Below, piece after piece: positions 1 through 14,016 of a stretch of DNA of 64,000 nt. The stretch covers positions 30,671,063 through 30,735,062 of the forward strand of contig OZ017795.1 of the NCBI GenBank assembly GCA_963969395.1, written 5' to 3'. Source of the stretch: Pseudoscleropodium purum. Lineage: Eukaryota; Streptophyta; Bryopsida; Hypnales; Brachytheciaceae. Below the pieces are notes generated by a model. The model did not search any database, was not told the DNA's origin, and saw nothing but the letters and a program-made list of their open reading frames with translations. The position numbers and the translations under genes are program-made. The stretch's first letter is position 1, and every line of letters begins with the position of its first letter.

Positions 1-252
1 TTGAAAAATTACAAGCACTTAATGTAAATAATTAATTGAAAATCAATCTTCATAAAAATATTTCTAATTTCTAATTTAATTTCTAAATTAATTTAAAAAA
101 TATATATATTTTGAAATATCTTTCCATCTAAGATTGCAACAAAATTTCAAATTTCAAAATAAGAATTGATGATGTGTATTAAAAAAATTTCAAATTTAGA
201 TGTTCATACTTTTTGAAGTTTACAAATATTTACTAATTCATCATATTTACAG

Positions 253-396
253 TGGCCAAATGGTGCAAAATATGTTGGTGGATGGAGAGAAAATAAGATG
301 CATGGAGATGGAACATATATAGATAAAGAAGGAAACACATGGATTGGACAATTTTTCAATGGAATAGGCCCTGGTTTGATAATGGAAATTACATAG
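253..396 (+). CDS. Terminal exon of a MORN-repeat protein (partial gene)
   Basis: The sequence after an AG acceptor at 251-252 reads 47 codons and then TAG (394-396). The peptide begins WPNGAKYVGGWRENKMHGDG and continues with WIGQFFNGIGPG. That is about one and a half MORN repeats (Y-x-G-x-W, then H-G-x-G-x-Y, then a second W-x-G-x-F unit). The rest of the gene lies to the left of the window. MORN repeats occur in lipid-associated kinases and in ciliary proteins such as radial-spoke head 1, and this piece is too short to choose between them. The conserved spacing and the clean acceptor support a real exon. The phase-0 junction is assumed. Confidence 0.62.
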   Translation, partial: WPNGAKYVGGWRENKMHGDGTYIDKEGNTWIGQFFNGIGPGLIMEIT

Positions 397-1559
397 TGAC
401 TTTAAAACTTAAATGGTATTGGAAATAAGAATTCAACTTTTGAATTAAATAAATAAATTTTAAAATTAAAGCGCTTCAAAATATAAAAATGTAGTTTTGC
501 TTCTAAATTTTAGAATACTTTATATAGTTAATTGTAATATATATAAAAAAAATTTATAAAAAAATTGCTAGTAATAAAATTATTTCCTTTATAAAAATAT
601 AATGGAGATTGACTTAGAGCAACAATTCATTACCAATAACACATCAAATGTTTGTGGATTTACATGCTACATATTAATTTTTATAAAAATATTTTAAACT
701 ATTTAAAAAAATCATTTAGATAGAATATTTTTGACTTGATGAAAAACAAAATATAAAATATTTTTCTAATTATTTAAAAAGTGGAAGTCATAGATGTTCC
801 TATTAATGTCCCTATTAATGTCTCAATTCCATCTCTCATCAAATTCATCATACAAAAAGTATAGCTTTTTAAAAGTCAAGCATTGATTGGGGTAAATGAA
901 AACTTCTATGGTTTTAACCTCAATACTACAATCATTATATACTATACAATCTATGCATGTTTCTAGAGTCATATCACACTCGTTGATTAAAACCTTTGAA
1001 GTATTAGGCATTTAAAATTTTGAACAACAAATCAATGCAAATACATCATAGATAATTAAAAATATTTTCTTAATCATTTTTCATCATTTTTTTCCTCCAT
1101 CATTTTTTTGGAAAATTTTGATATTAGTTCTTTTATTAATGTTCATACAATATAGATTTTTTAGATTCTTCTTGTCAATATTATATGATTCCAAGGGCAT
1201 TAGTAGGTCTAGTGTCAAAGAATAACTCTTTTAATTTAGAAAATGATCCTTTTAAAATGCCTTAAATAAAAAAGTAAAATAAAAAAATATTCAAAAATCA
1301 TTGTGATAAAAAGTTAACATTTTGAATTGAGAGAGAGAAAAATATTCTTGTAAAAATCACAAATATTCAATCAATATAATCAATTTTAGAAGAAAATTTT
1401 TAATTTTCGATTTCAAAATATACCTACAAACTATTGCTTTGTATACCAATTGATCTATCCACATGGATATGATCTTTAAATCATGTTTTACACCTATTGT
1501 CTGAGAATCATCATTAAATTATATTCTTTCAAGTTACATTTTATAATACATATTCACAA
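397..1559. other. AT-rich intergenic stretch
   Basis: I see no coding signal here. It is A/T-rich, with a short duplication (cctattaatgt twice near 799-822). It probably holds the 3' end of the MORN gene and spacer DNA before the GC-richer leader of the flippase gene. Confidence 0.6.
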
Positions 1560-2009
1560 TTTTGGAAATCTGGCCTACCCCTTGGTCCAACCCCATTAAA
1601 AATCTACATGGCAATGGCCAAATAGTGTGCACCTACCCCGGGCAACATAGCGGCTCCCGTGTCTTCTTCCTCGAACCCCGTGACTCCCGACCAATACTCG
1701 CGCCGAAGAGCCCTTCCTCGCACGCGGAGTTTCACCATTGCCTCTCGCAATTCGACCCCCACCTGTTTTTTTTTTCCTTTTTTTCTTGGTTCTTTTTCCG
1801 CAGTTTTCCACCATTGCCATGTTCATTTCCGATGAGACTTTCTTTGATGATTTTGCAATTTCGATGCCGCACAGATCGTCCCTTCTGTGGATTTGTGCTC
1901 ACCATTTGTGCTCGCCATTTGATTTGTAGTTAGGGTTTGGGGCAGAGTTGTGTTCTCCCATGGGGATTGTTTGTTTGTAGCTGCTCAGCCAGGAGCGCAA
2001 TCCATCGTG
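1560..2009 (+). promoter_or_regulatory. Probable promoter/5' leader of the flippase gene
   Basis: Base composition changes sharply near 1560 from AT-rich to GC-rich, followed by a long pyrimidine tract (about 1768-1800), as in many plant 5' leaders. The first ATG in frame with the P4-ATPase is at 2010. No TATA box or start site could be assigned with confidence. Confidence 0.4.
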
Positions 2010-5000
2010 ATGGCCACCGACGATGGGGCTGCGGATCACCGCACGGTGTTCTGCAATGATCCCGATCCTCTTCGCGACCGGCAGTTTAAATTCACGGTAC
2101 CTTACGAGGGCTCAGTTAATTAGCTCGGGAGTTCTTGAATGTTTGGTAGATTGCTATGGCATTGGTTGCGTGGATCGGTTTTAACTAAAAGAAGCTGTTC
2201 TTTAGGGTTTCGTTTCTGATTGTTTCGATTTTGAGGAGAATTTGTTAATTTTGTTGGTGTGGCAATCAGTGGAGTTTTTTTGGAGAAAAGAGCTGTGACG
2301 TTATTTTGTACTGCGTGCTTTATCACTTTAGTTTAAGGAACTTGTTTTGTTCTTGGTCGTGTTGTTTTATTACTGTGCTGGCTGTAGCCTCTGTTGCGAA
2401 GAACGGGCCAATGTTTCAGATTCGAGTTTTTGGACTCCGTTTATGCGAACTAGTTTTGTGTTTAGGTCTATTTTTGGTTCAGTATCCTGTGTTCTTGAGC
2501 TGTAACCTCTCAGGTGTAGTAGAAAATCGTTCAGCTGCCTTTGAACTAGGAAATCGTTCAAACGAGACTGTTCTTCGTTACCGTGGCTGCAATGATCAGG
2601 GCAGATTGAAGCGTTGAGTTAAATCACAATGTTTCATTTGTATTTCATTTTAGATAATTAAACAATTGCATTTCCGAGCTGGAACAATCATCTGCAGAGC
2701 GCTTATTGTGTCGAGTCGGAACCACTTCCGTGACACAAATTTGTACAGGACGTCTTCAGCTTGTATGGGACGCAGATCCCCACCGTGTTTACTCTATTCT
2801 TATTCATGCTAATTTTTCAAAAATTCTCTTGCAGAACAACTCGGTCTCGACGACGAAGTATAATTTGTTTACTTTTTTTCCGAAGGGCTTGTTTGAACAG
2901 GTACCTATCACAAACGAGACATTGTTTGCAGACTGCCTGCTGTTGTGAAAGAGTTTGTTGGTTGATGGATATATGTAAGTACTTCAGAGTCCAGACTTTG
3001 ACTTCGTACGTATTCGCCTTCTGAAGAATGAGATGAAATATGTTATCTAAGAACACGTTCCCCTGGCAAGAAAGTGGGCTATTGTGTTCTTTGATTGTAG
3101 AGGTTTAGGGTATTGTTGACAGTGCTTGTGTTGTTCTGTCGTATGCAGTTTCGACGTGTGGCTAATCTTTATTTTCTGATGATAGCAATCTTGTCAACTA
3201 CTCCTGTCAGGTAAGGTTACTTGTAGATGTATTTGAGGTGGGTGGGTAAGTGCATAGATTTCGAATGGTCTTGCTACTGAATTATGGGTTTGTTTTTTCT
3301 TAAATTGCTGGGGGTTTTGTAGCCTCTAACATGGATTAAGAGCTTTTGTGCTTATAGCGATTTTAGCGGGACGACTGTGATATTGAAGTCAGCAGCATGT
3401 TCTGTTTTTTTAGGTGGCACTATTTCAATACTGTTCAGAGTTACATCAACTCTTTTTGTCTCGTGAGTTTAGAAAGGATATTGTGGAAATACTACTGAAC
3501 AGAGTCATTTCTTGTTCATCTGTTGTCGTGTTGGTGTTCGGACGAGCCTATAGAGTTGTTGGGTGTATTAAGTTTTTTCTTACTTTTCAATTTATTGCCT
3601 TAGGAAAGCATCAAGTTGGGTCATGTTTTCGACCGTACACCCAAACCAGGCAGTCGATCAACAATAAATCTTGTGCTTCCTCGTGATTCTCTTGCTTGTG
3701 TGTAGTCCTGTGCAGCCTATTACCAATATTGTACCACTGGTTCTGGTGCTCGGTGTATCACTCATCAAGGAGGCCTTTGAGGATAATGTAAGCCTGTGTT
3801 TACCTTGGGGTTGGTTATTGTGGTTGTTTCTTCCATTGATGCAGTGAACCGTCTCGTGATTATGCTCAGTGAACTAATAATTCTACTCTTGGTGTTTATT
3901 TGTCGTTTCGAGGACTGCAATGCGATTGGTATCTTATTCTTTCTGTTGAAACTTATTGCAGCACTACCGATGTCTCTACTTATCTACATGCACTATGTAT
4001 GTCTCCTTGATTTCAGAAACGGTGGAGGAATGACAAGGTGGTGAACTCGAGCTTAGTTGATAGGCTTGAGGGGAGGATGTGGCTGAGGGTGCCATGGAGC
4101 GCTGTTAGAGTTGGTGATCTTGTCCGAGTGCGTCTTTTGACCTACTAATTCCTTATTGCGTTGCTAGAAGGAGTTGTTGAGTTGAATCTGTGTGGAATTT
4201 TTGAACCTCGGTCGTAAATAGAGCAGGTTTATGTTAGTTAATAGAAATGTAGAATAATTTGACTCCAATTTTGAGCGAATGGTCTTTACGGAGTATCCTC
4301 TATTTCTGGATTTTCTTTCGTCCTATATTCAACTCTATTTTTCCTGTGATTTGTATGGACAGGTATCTCAAGATAATTATTTTCCAGCGGATATGCTGTT
4401 ACTGGCAAGCACAAATGCAGATGGTATCTGCTACATTGAGGTAAATTCTTGCAAAGATTTTATTTTCATTGGAGTCCGTCTTGTCGATTTTCTTTCTTGA
4501 GTTTTCATCGATGAATTTGACTTCCTCTCAACTATCAATATTGACACGTATCCCTACAGCTTAACCCGTAGAAAGAAGATCCGGGTGTAGGGGTCCTGAG
4601 CTTTCAAATATTTCTCAGAATAGTACTCCGTGAATATTTAGATGAGACCCTTGCCTTGTATTGAGGCTTGCCAAGTCTGTGAACTCCTAATTTCAACAGT
4701 TCTTTAGAATTTAAGTTCTAGTATACAATTTTCTAGAAAACCTTACAAGCATCCCCTCCATTTCTCTCGAAGATAGCAATTTTGGCCCTCGAGATGCAAT
4801 ATTTGCTGCCTGAATGCCCTCCTCCATTTCTCTCTTAATTAATTGAACCATTCTACCATTATCTCGTGACGATTTCGGCGTCTACATGGAAGTCTATAAT
4901 TGGTTTCAAAGCGACAATGGTGCTTCAACTAGCTCTGGAATGTTCTGCAGCTCCCAAGCAATCTTGGTTTTCCTATCTTTCTTTTTGGGACTGGTCCATT

Positions 5001-8000
5001 GTTTGCTTTTCGTATAATGGTAGAGGAGATGCAACTGCCTTCAGGCATGTCCAAGTCGCTGGTTAGTTCGTTTATTTGAGTTTGTTGACTGTGTTCGTAT
5101 AATATTTTTTTCTCGTTTTGTTAATGAGTACTTGATGCACTGGAGGCAAGCTAGATTTCAATTTGACTGGGAAAATCCAAATCATAGAAAATACATTTCC
5201 TTTTTTGCTGGATTTCACCTACCAGCGCAAATGCAGCGTCCATTATGAAAGCGCGACTTGATTTCTCAAGTACTCCTTACTGATTATTTTTTGGCACAGA
5301 ATACGTTACACACGCTTATTATTTCGGTTGTCTGTGACGTAGATATTCGATATGTTTGAAACAGGTGGCGATCGTGCTTAATTTGTACACAGTCGCAGGG
5401 CAATGCATTCTGGTTTTGATGTTAATCTTACCACGAAATGTCGAGGGTATTTCGGGAGGTTCTAATTTGATTTTACTGGATCCAGACCTCGAACTTGGAT
5501 GGAGAAACCAATCTCAAGATCAGGAAAGCACTCGAGCGGACTTGGGATTATATTGATGAAAAGAAAGCTGTGGAATTCAAAGGTATTATTAACTTGCTAT
5601 ACGAATGTCTTAACTACTGTGGCGTTTCGGCACATTTGGCTTTGTGAGCTACTTCTCAACGTCTTCCTGCTTCCTCCTGTACGAGTGGAATTTGTCTACT
5701 TTGTTTCAGAATGCAGGCTTCTTTCACATAATTTCTACTCCGTAGTATTTTTTTTGTCATGCTTTCTGACTATTTAAATAGAGTACTGACGCCTTCGTTC
5801 TTGTTCTTCTCCTTGCGGCAGGCGTAGTTACCTGTGAACACCCAAATAATTCACTCTACACCTTCACAGGCAATCTTGAAATCAGCAAGCAAATAATCCC
5901 TATTACACCAAATCAAATTCTTCTCCGGGTGAGTTTGATTTCGTAGTATTTTACTGGGTTAGCTCATGATGTACCTTATATTCTTACTTCAGGAAGGAGT
6001 TTTCTTCGTACTCGTCACAACTTTTCTTTGGTGCTTGGCAGGGATGTAGCTTACGTAACACCACTGCCATTGTTGGTGCGGTGATATTCACTGGGCATGA
6101 GACAAAGGTTAGTTAGGGTTCTTGCTTGCAGCAACTCATGTTACTCGACTTAATTGTCTTCTTATGTGGAAACAACTCTTATTAGAACTTCCATGAGTTG
6201 TGTATGTGACCGTTTATTGTGATAGGTTGTGTTAGTGATATTTTGAATTTTGTGAATATTCAGGTGTTTTTTCCTGTCTAGAACTGGGAGCGCCTGTCCT
6301 CTGACATTCACAATAAGTGATTTTATTTCTATGTTCGCAGGTGATGATGAATTCGATGGATGTACCATCTAAGCGTAGCACGTTGGAGTTGAAGCTTGAT
6401 ATGCTCATTTTGCTGCTATTCGGCATTTTATTCACATTATGTTTTATTGGAGCCATAGGCAGGTCGGATATCAGTTTCTATTTTAAATTGTTTTGTCTGT
6501 TCATCATGAGAACCTTTTCTCTTTTTTCTTTTTTCTTCCTTTTCCAGTTCTTGTATCTAGTTAGTTACCTTTGTTTTCATCACTTCCTATGTACCTCACT
6601 AAAAAATTTCATTCAATTACCTAGACAAAAACGTTCTATATGCAACATTTTGGAAGTCTGATTTTATGTGCTTAAGTGCTATTAATATGTTAGATGTCCT
6701 CCTTGTAGAGTATATTTTCATAAGTCACGATCAAATTTTAGTATCTTTGTTCACAAAATGTTTTGTTCCGATATCTCTGCAGCGGTGTGTTCATTGACTC
6801 GGAATATTGGTATTTGGGGTTAAAACTACCTGGAATTGAAGATCAGTACGATCCTGGGAATAAGGCTTTGGTAAGATAGCTTCCACTTTTTTGTTTTTTC
6901 ATGTATTGCTTTACAAGTGTTAAAATGTTTACACATTGGTGCTTGTGATGAATATTTGAGACTTTGTTTGGCTGGATGTTGAAAATGTTTCTTCAACTCT
7001 GAGTCGTGCAATTATGAGAGCCATCATTGTTTTTCACAATGTACTGAATTTTGTGCGTTGTCTAATTTTATTGCTTTGTGGTGAACAGGTGGCTGTTCTG
7101 ACGTTTTTCACTCTTTTGACGCTATACGCAAATATTATTCCTATTTCTTTATACGTCTCTATCGAGGTATTTATATTTTACGTGTTGCTTGTTCTGAGGA
7201 CTACATTATTGCCTTAATCGTGTTACTTAAACATGCTTTATCCGCTGTGCTTTTGGTCAAAATTGGGTCAGTGCCCTCCTGCGATACTGAAGTTGGTCTG
7301 TATAGTATTTCTCAATTTACTCTAGTGATTTTTGTGTGTCGATATATTGTTCTTCTTGTCTTTTCTTCATTTGCTATATATGTGTAGTGAACAGAAGAGT
7401 AATTGTACATCTTCTGTGTTCGTTTCCAGATGATCAAGTTCATACAGTCGAATTATTTCATCAACAACGATTTGAAAATGTATCACAAAGAAAGTAACAC
7501 ACCTGCCTTGTCACGCACATCAAATCTGAATGAGGAACTGGGCCAGGTCAAATACTTTTGCAACACCCGCTTTTATTTTCCTTTGATAACTGTTTGGCTT
7601 ATAGAATTTATAGTTTAAAAAAATTAACTCGCCAATCTAATTTCTTTCTACGTGTTCTGCAGATAGAATACATCTTCTCAGATAAGACCGGGACTTTGAC
7701 AAGAAATATGATGGAGTTCTTTAAGTGCTCTATTGCCGGGACTATGTATGGCACCGGGGTTACAGAAATTCAAAGAGCAGCTGCTCGTCGAAACGGTGTT
7801 CCGCTTGAAGAGGTATCCATACTTGGATTCATGTAATGGAAATCATTCTTCAGTCAATTTGAAATAATTTTCTTGTATTTGCATGTATGATTATTTTCAT
7901 TTCCACAACTTAGAATTTCCAAAGAAGTTGATTAGTAGTATGGTTTGAAGCTGTGACCTCTCTGTCGCAGTTTCATCCGGGTCATGTGTTTTATAATAGT

Positions 8001-11000
8001 GTTCATATGGTTTTTTTATAAACCTTTTCAATATAGCTACAGAGGCTGTATTTGGTGTACTGTCAGGATCTATGTCGACAGATTATTGGTTACGTTGTAG
8101 GTTGACCAGGGTTCTTATATGAGTTTCAAAATGATTTTCTAAATATATCTGAAATCAGCTAATTCATACCCTCTCTATATTGTGAAACAACTCAGATTCC
8201 AAGATCAGAAGATGCTAAATGGGAGAAAGGCTTCAACTTTGACGATAGGAGACTCATGAAAGGCCAATGGCGTAATGAAAGAAATCCAGATGTTTACATG
8301 GTAACACATGATTTATGACTATTCATGATTCATAGGCTGACGGTCACTTCATAATTTTGAAAGTTGTCCTTTGAAATGTTCTTATAATGATTAGGCTGTT
8401 TATCTTAGGTTGTCTTGTCGTTGTAGTTCTCTCCTTCTGACGTATTAGACCACGACGTGCTGTATCGGCATGCTTGAATGCCTTGTATCTGAGGCTTGAA
8501 TTCTTGAATGTCGTCCATGCGCACTACGTATATTTAGTGTTCCGATTATTTCTCAATACGAAATTTTTGCGCAGCGTTGTACTGTGAGAATCTTAGTCAT
8601 GGAAATATGCCACCGTTTTGTGTACTTGGGCAGTGGAAGAATTCTTTGTTCTTAAGCAGTTGGTCCGCTCTTGTTTCTACTTGCAGGAGTTTTTCAGATG
8701 TTTAGCTATCTGTCATACCGTGCTTCCTGAGGGTGGAGAGACGCCGGATGAAACCACTTATCAAGCAGCTTCTCCTGACGAGGCTGCACTGGTTACGGCC
8801 GCTAAAAATTTTGGTTTCTTTTTCTATGCGTAAGAGCCTCTCTTTGAATGTACTGTTGAGTTTACTGTCCATCAAATCCAGGGGTTTTCTCCCTTGGGTA
8901 ATTTTAGATGGTACATATTATGTATCAGTTCTGTCTTATGCTTTTGTGGCGCAAAGTTTTATTTGTTTATTAATGATAAATCACGGTATCAGTTGTTATT
9001 ATACCTCATCGACATGATTTTTGCACAGTTCGGATATTGTTGAATTATGTCTAGATGACTTGCGATTGAACTGATATGTGGAGGTTTGCTTCACGTGCAA
9101 GAAAGTATATAAGCAACGATTCGTATGTGCCAGGCGTTCACCAACCGCAATTCGTGTTCGAGAAGCTCATGTTGAGAAGCTGAACAAATTATCTGAAATG
9201 GAATATGAGATTTTACACGTGTTGGAGTTCAACAGGTTTGTTTTTTCGAGTACTGTTTATCTGTGTGTATTCTTTTCTTACTCTGTTGATTTTACAAATT
9301 CACTGTCACTGTAGTCGTTGTCGTGTATTGTATTGTTCTGTTTTACAGACGGGCTTGCACTTTGTAACTGCATAATTATTAACGATTATTTCTGATTGTT
9401 CAATGATTTTTTTCTGACGGAATCATGGTTGGCGGAGCAGCACTCGGAAGCGGCAGTCTGTAATATGTCGATATCCCGACGGCCAACTTGTTCTGTATTG
9501 CAAAGTAAGCTAGCCATATTAGTAGACTCTTATGCCAATACTGCTGAGGCTTTTTTATTTGAGTTTGGCTATAAGCTTTATGGTCTACTAGAATTTCCTT
9601 CTTTTTGTCCTGTTGAATTCTTACTTAGTGCATTGATTGAAGACTGCGATCACTGATGCAACTTTTCTTAAATTAAATTGAATTCAGATTCTGTGTTCCA
9701 CTTAAATGGTAATTCAAATCTTTAAAATGTCGTAGGTTCATAAAGATTCTTTTTCTGCCTAGTCCTTTTTTCATCGTCTAGGTAAGTGTTGCCGAATGAT
9801 CGCATCCAACACGTTCTCAGCCTAATCCAGAACCTTTGGGTTACTGTGAGGTAGTACATGGCGACTTACTGTCAGTGACTGCCTGCAGGGTGCTGATTCG
9901 GTGATGTATGAAAGAATGGCAGAGGGTGCTGTTAACCAGTTTAAGGAGGCCACGCGAGACCATCTTGAGAAGTTTGGTGCTGATGGGCTTCGAACCCTGT
10001 GTTTGGCGTATCGCCGTTTGACTGCGGACATCTATGAAAGTTGGAATGAAAAATTCATTCAGGCCAAATCAGCTCTCCGAGACCGGGAAAAGAAGATAGA
10101 TGAGGTATGTGCTGATTGAGCTAGGACTGCCGCTTTGTTGGCTCTCGAAGGTGCTGTTTAGTGAGTCTCTTAAGAGAGAATCCTTGATTGTTTTGATGTT
10201 AGTAGTCCTGCACAATTTTAAAAAAAAGATGAACTGATGGATTTTTTATGGCAACATTCATTCGATCACAATGGTCATGCAATCAAGCAACTAAGTTGAA
10301 CATGATTCCGTTACCGGTTGCTCGATGGTGGTCTTATATGTGTAGAATTAAGTTCTTCTCCTTAACCCTGTAAGGACGCTGCAGCCAAAAAGTGGCCGAT
10401 GGATGACTTCTAAGATCTCTGTAGAAATGAAGAATGCACCTATTGGTACAAAAATCAACTGATTTTTGGCAAAGTACATTGGTGATAGGTCTCGTCCTTT
10501 AAGGGTGAAAGTATCATTACACTTCGGAATGTCATCTCCTTAAACATTCAAGTACTTTTGCTCTTCTAAATATGTCGTTGAAAATTAATCTCGGACAGGT
10601 TGCTGAGCTCATTGAGAAAGAGCTAATTTTGCTGGGGTGCACTGCTATTGAAGATAAACTGCAAGAGGGAGTTCCGAACTGCATAGAAACCCTCTCAAGA
10701 GCCGGCATTAAAATATGGATGTTGACTGGTGACAAGTTGGAAACGGCCATCAATATTGCATACGGTTCTCTTCTTATCTTGAATTAGTCTAGATGCAAAG
10801 CTAGTGCTTCTTATACTCTATTGTGTTTATAGTTTTGTCAAGATGAATTTTTGTTTTCCAGCTAGTTTAAGGGGCGTGCTATTAAAGGGTACTGAATACT
10901 GCTGATTCCGATGTGCAGCTTGCAGTCTTGTCAGCAATGAGATGAAACAGTTCATTTTGAATTCAGATGTGAAGGAGATTCGAGATGTTGAAGAGAGGGT

Positions 11001-14000
11001 ATGGTGCCTCGCCACCGTTTTTTCAAGTGAAGGATTTCTTGTCTTGATATTATCAGTTGCCTACTCTAGCATGGGAATAAATGTAGCCAGTTGCAAATAA
11101 GGTCTGTCCGGATCTTCCAATCTCTTGAACTTTTGAGTGCAGGGTGATGCTTTAATGACTGCGCAAGCTGTTAGTGCCCTCGTAAAGCAGCGCATGGAGG
11201 GCTATCTAGTTGAAGCTGAGAGTGTGCCGGAGGATATGGATATGGCCCTTGTCATCGATGGAAGGTGCCTTATGTATGCTTTGGATCCGCTCATGCTTCG
11301 AGGAACACTACTCAAGCTTTGTATGATGTGCAAGGCTGTGGTTTGCTGTCGAGTTTCTCCTTTGCAGAAAGCGCAGGTATTCTTCTTGGTCGATTTTTCT
11401 TGACGCTCTGCAGGCAAGGAGCGCAGCTTAGAGTCAGTGGATAAATCCATAAAAGCATTTCGAAAGCATTTCGAATTTCTCTCTGTTCTCTCTGGATTTG
11501 CTAGACAGTCCTTTCCTTTCTTCATTGTTGAATCGAATTCTGGTTAGGTTGCTGTTTGTCAGTATCTCGAAAGTACGTAGACACTCGTCACTTTTATCGT
11601 GTTCAGCAGCATTATTAAAAAGCCGCGATGTATAATTTTCTTGTGGAGCTGTAAAATGTTCTATTTTTTCTGAGACCACTCTGCAGATACAGGTTTAGAG
11701 ACTTTCCAGGAATTTGCCATGCTCTCAATTCCAGTAACAAACATGCGCTGTGCTTCTCCCTAATGTATAGTGCTGCATATTGTGGAGCAGTTATAACTGC
11801 TACTGTAATTTGTGAATTTTGTTTTCTGTGCAGGTCACAACACTCATTAAAGATGACGCTAAGAAGATTACTTTGAGCATTGGTGATGGAGCGAATGACG
11901 TGAGCATGATTCAGGCTGCTCATATTGGGGTAGGAATTAGTGGGCAAGAAGGAATGCAAGCTGTGATGGCAAGCGACTTTGCGATTGCCCAGTTTCGATT
12001 TCTGAAAGACTTGCTTCTAGTGCATGGAAGATGGTCTTACATACGGATTACCAAGGTATGTAAAATTTTATATATTTTTTGTGTGTTAACTGGCTCGAAG
12101 TTCGTTGCAATGCGACAGTGACACAATCGCATATAAATTCGCCGTATTAAACAGTATATATGTTTGCATCACTGCTGGAGTGCTGGATCGACATTTGTTC
12201 GTGTTCAATCTGCTTGCTGGATTTATGAAGTTCACTCTCTAATGCCCCGAGATATTTAACGATCAGAATAGTTAGTATTTTACCATTGATACTTTTTTTA
12301 CCATTGATGTGTGTCGGCTTCTTATTTAATATTGGTGCGGCTGTTAACAGGTTGTTGCTTATTTCTTTTACAAGAATTTGGCCTTCACACTCACCCAATT
12401 CTGGTTCACACTCTACACGGGGTTTTCGGGTCAACGCTTTTATGACGATTGGTTTCAGTCGCTCTATAATGTTCTCTTTACCGCCCTTCCAGTGATTGTC
12501 GTTGGCATCTTTGATCAGGTATTCCTCCAGTTTGTTACCGGAATTTGCTGATGTTGTTTGTGACATGAGTTCAATTGGTGATTAACCAGGAATATTGCAG
12601 GATCTTAAATATATCACTTATTGATGGACATTCCTTTGACAGCAGGTCGTATTCTTTTCTAGTATGCTGTGTTACCTTTTGTAATTTCTAATAGTTCCTC
12701 ATCTGCTTTTCATTGGCCTGATCCATGACAGGACGTGAGTGCCAGGACGTCGAAGAGATACCCTGAGCTTTATCAAGCAGGAATTCAGAACCTTTTTTTT
12801 AAGTGGCGTGTGATTATCCTGTGGCTTATCAGTGCCACCTACCAATCGCTCATATTCTTCTATTTCCCTGTTACTGCTGCTCAGAGTCCTCAGAATTATT
12901 CTGCAAAAATGCTTGGAGTTTGGGACGTATCCACTCTGGCTTACACTTGTATATTAACAACTGTTAATCTGCGTCTTATGATGGCCTCTTCATCACTGAC
13001 CAAGTGGCACCTTGTTGGCGTTGGTGGAAGTATTGGAGGCTGGTTCGTCTTTGTTTTTATTTACACTGGGATCCAAGTTAGCTTCATACAGGTAATGATT
13101 ACCACACCGTTTCTTCTATTTAGTGTATGATACGCTAGGAACGCCATGAATTAATGTACGTCTTGGTGAGCACAATTACTGAGCTCTGAATCCTGTGTCG
13201 CCCACCTGTTGACTATCCACTGATTTGCTCGAGTGACTATTACTCGAGCTTATTGATGGTGGTCCCAAGATACACAATAGTTTTCATTTACTCTGGCATT
13301 TATTTTGGTTGTATTAAATCAAGGAAAAACGGTGTAGTGAGTCTAGTTGTTGGAAGTTTCAGTTTCATAAATCATATGGGTTTGATACAAGAGTTTTGTA
13401 GGTTCGTTGTTAATAGTTGGAAACTCATGGACGTTTCATGTGCAGGAAAACATTTACTGGGTGATGTTTACTTTATTAGGCACCTGGTACTTCTGGTTTC
13501 TCCTGTTGCTGGTTCCAGTTATAGCGTTGTCGGGGGATCTTCTTGTTCTATTGTAAGTGTATCTATCTATTGTATTTCTTTTTTAATGCTTGAACGCTAC
13601 TACGAATCTTTTTCTGGAATCTACAAATCGTTGATATTTTCTAACTTTAGATATTTTGGGATCGCCTTTTATGCAGCTTGCAGCGGTGGTTTTACCCATA
13701 TGACTTCCAAATCTTACAAGAGGAGTCTCGTAAGCTTGGCAGAGATGATACCGAAGGCCGACCAGAGCTCATGGCTATGCTTGATTCTCCAGCACCAAGT
13801 ATGGAGGATCGGAGGAGAATTCAAATGGCTCAGCTCCCGAAAGAAAGATCCAAACATACAGGATTCTCATTTGATTCACCTGGATTTGAGTCGTTCTTCG
13901 CTCAACAAGAGGGTGTGCCTCCTCCAGCTAAGTCCTGGGATGTTGCGCGCCGTGCTAGTATGAGACATCAACGTCATAGCACTGCCTCGAAAGGCAGGAG

Positions 14001-14016
14001 ATTCCTTCACAAATAG
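2010..14016 (+). CDS. ALA3: P4-type phospholipid-transporting ATPase (flippase), ALA3-like, 27 exons
   Basis: Flippase moving phospholipids to the cytosolic leaflet of Golgi/post-Golgi membranes; Arabidopsis ALA3 works with an ALIS beta subunit in vesicle formation. My exon model is 2010-2096, 2835-2900, 3149-3210, 3706-3787, 4017-4127, 4363-4440, 5486-5582, 5822-5928, 6042-6107, 6341-6462, 6783-6870, 7089-7166, 7430-7546, 7663-7812, 8196-8300, 8687-8829, 9134-9235, 9441-9504, 9889-10104, 10599-10764, 10919-10998, 11143-11376, 11834-12055, 12351-12518, 12732-13091, 13446-13552, 13677-14016. It sums to 3618 nt (1205 aa), close to Arabidopsis ALA3 (about 1213). Visible motifs: actuator DGET (167-170), PISL in TM4 (340-343), phosphorylated Asp394 in DKTGT, KGAD (575-578), TGDK (690-693), GDGAND (824-829), then hydrophobic segments in exons 24-26. 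The tail has [11 protein letters not shown] and WDVARRASM, which mark the ALA3 type. No break was seen. Intron 19 carries a dispersed repeat. Confidence 0.95.
10381..10500 (+). repeat. Intronic copy of a dispersed repeat (see 53160-53560)
   Basis: Within intron 19 of the flippase gene, gtagaaatgaagaatgcacc (10421-10440) and its surroundings (ggatgacttc, then tggtacaaaaatc, then agtacattggtgatagg) match the first unit of the tandem array near 53170-53280. The 20-mer is identical in both places. Confidence 0.7.

Noticed and set aside
13253..13963. 236-codon open frame on the plus strand
   Set aside because: It crosses introns and overlaps the last flippase exons in another frame; its residues match no domain.
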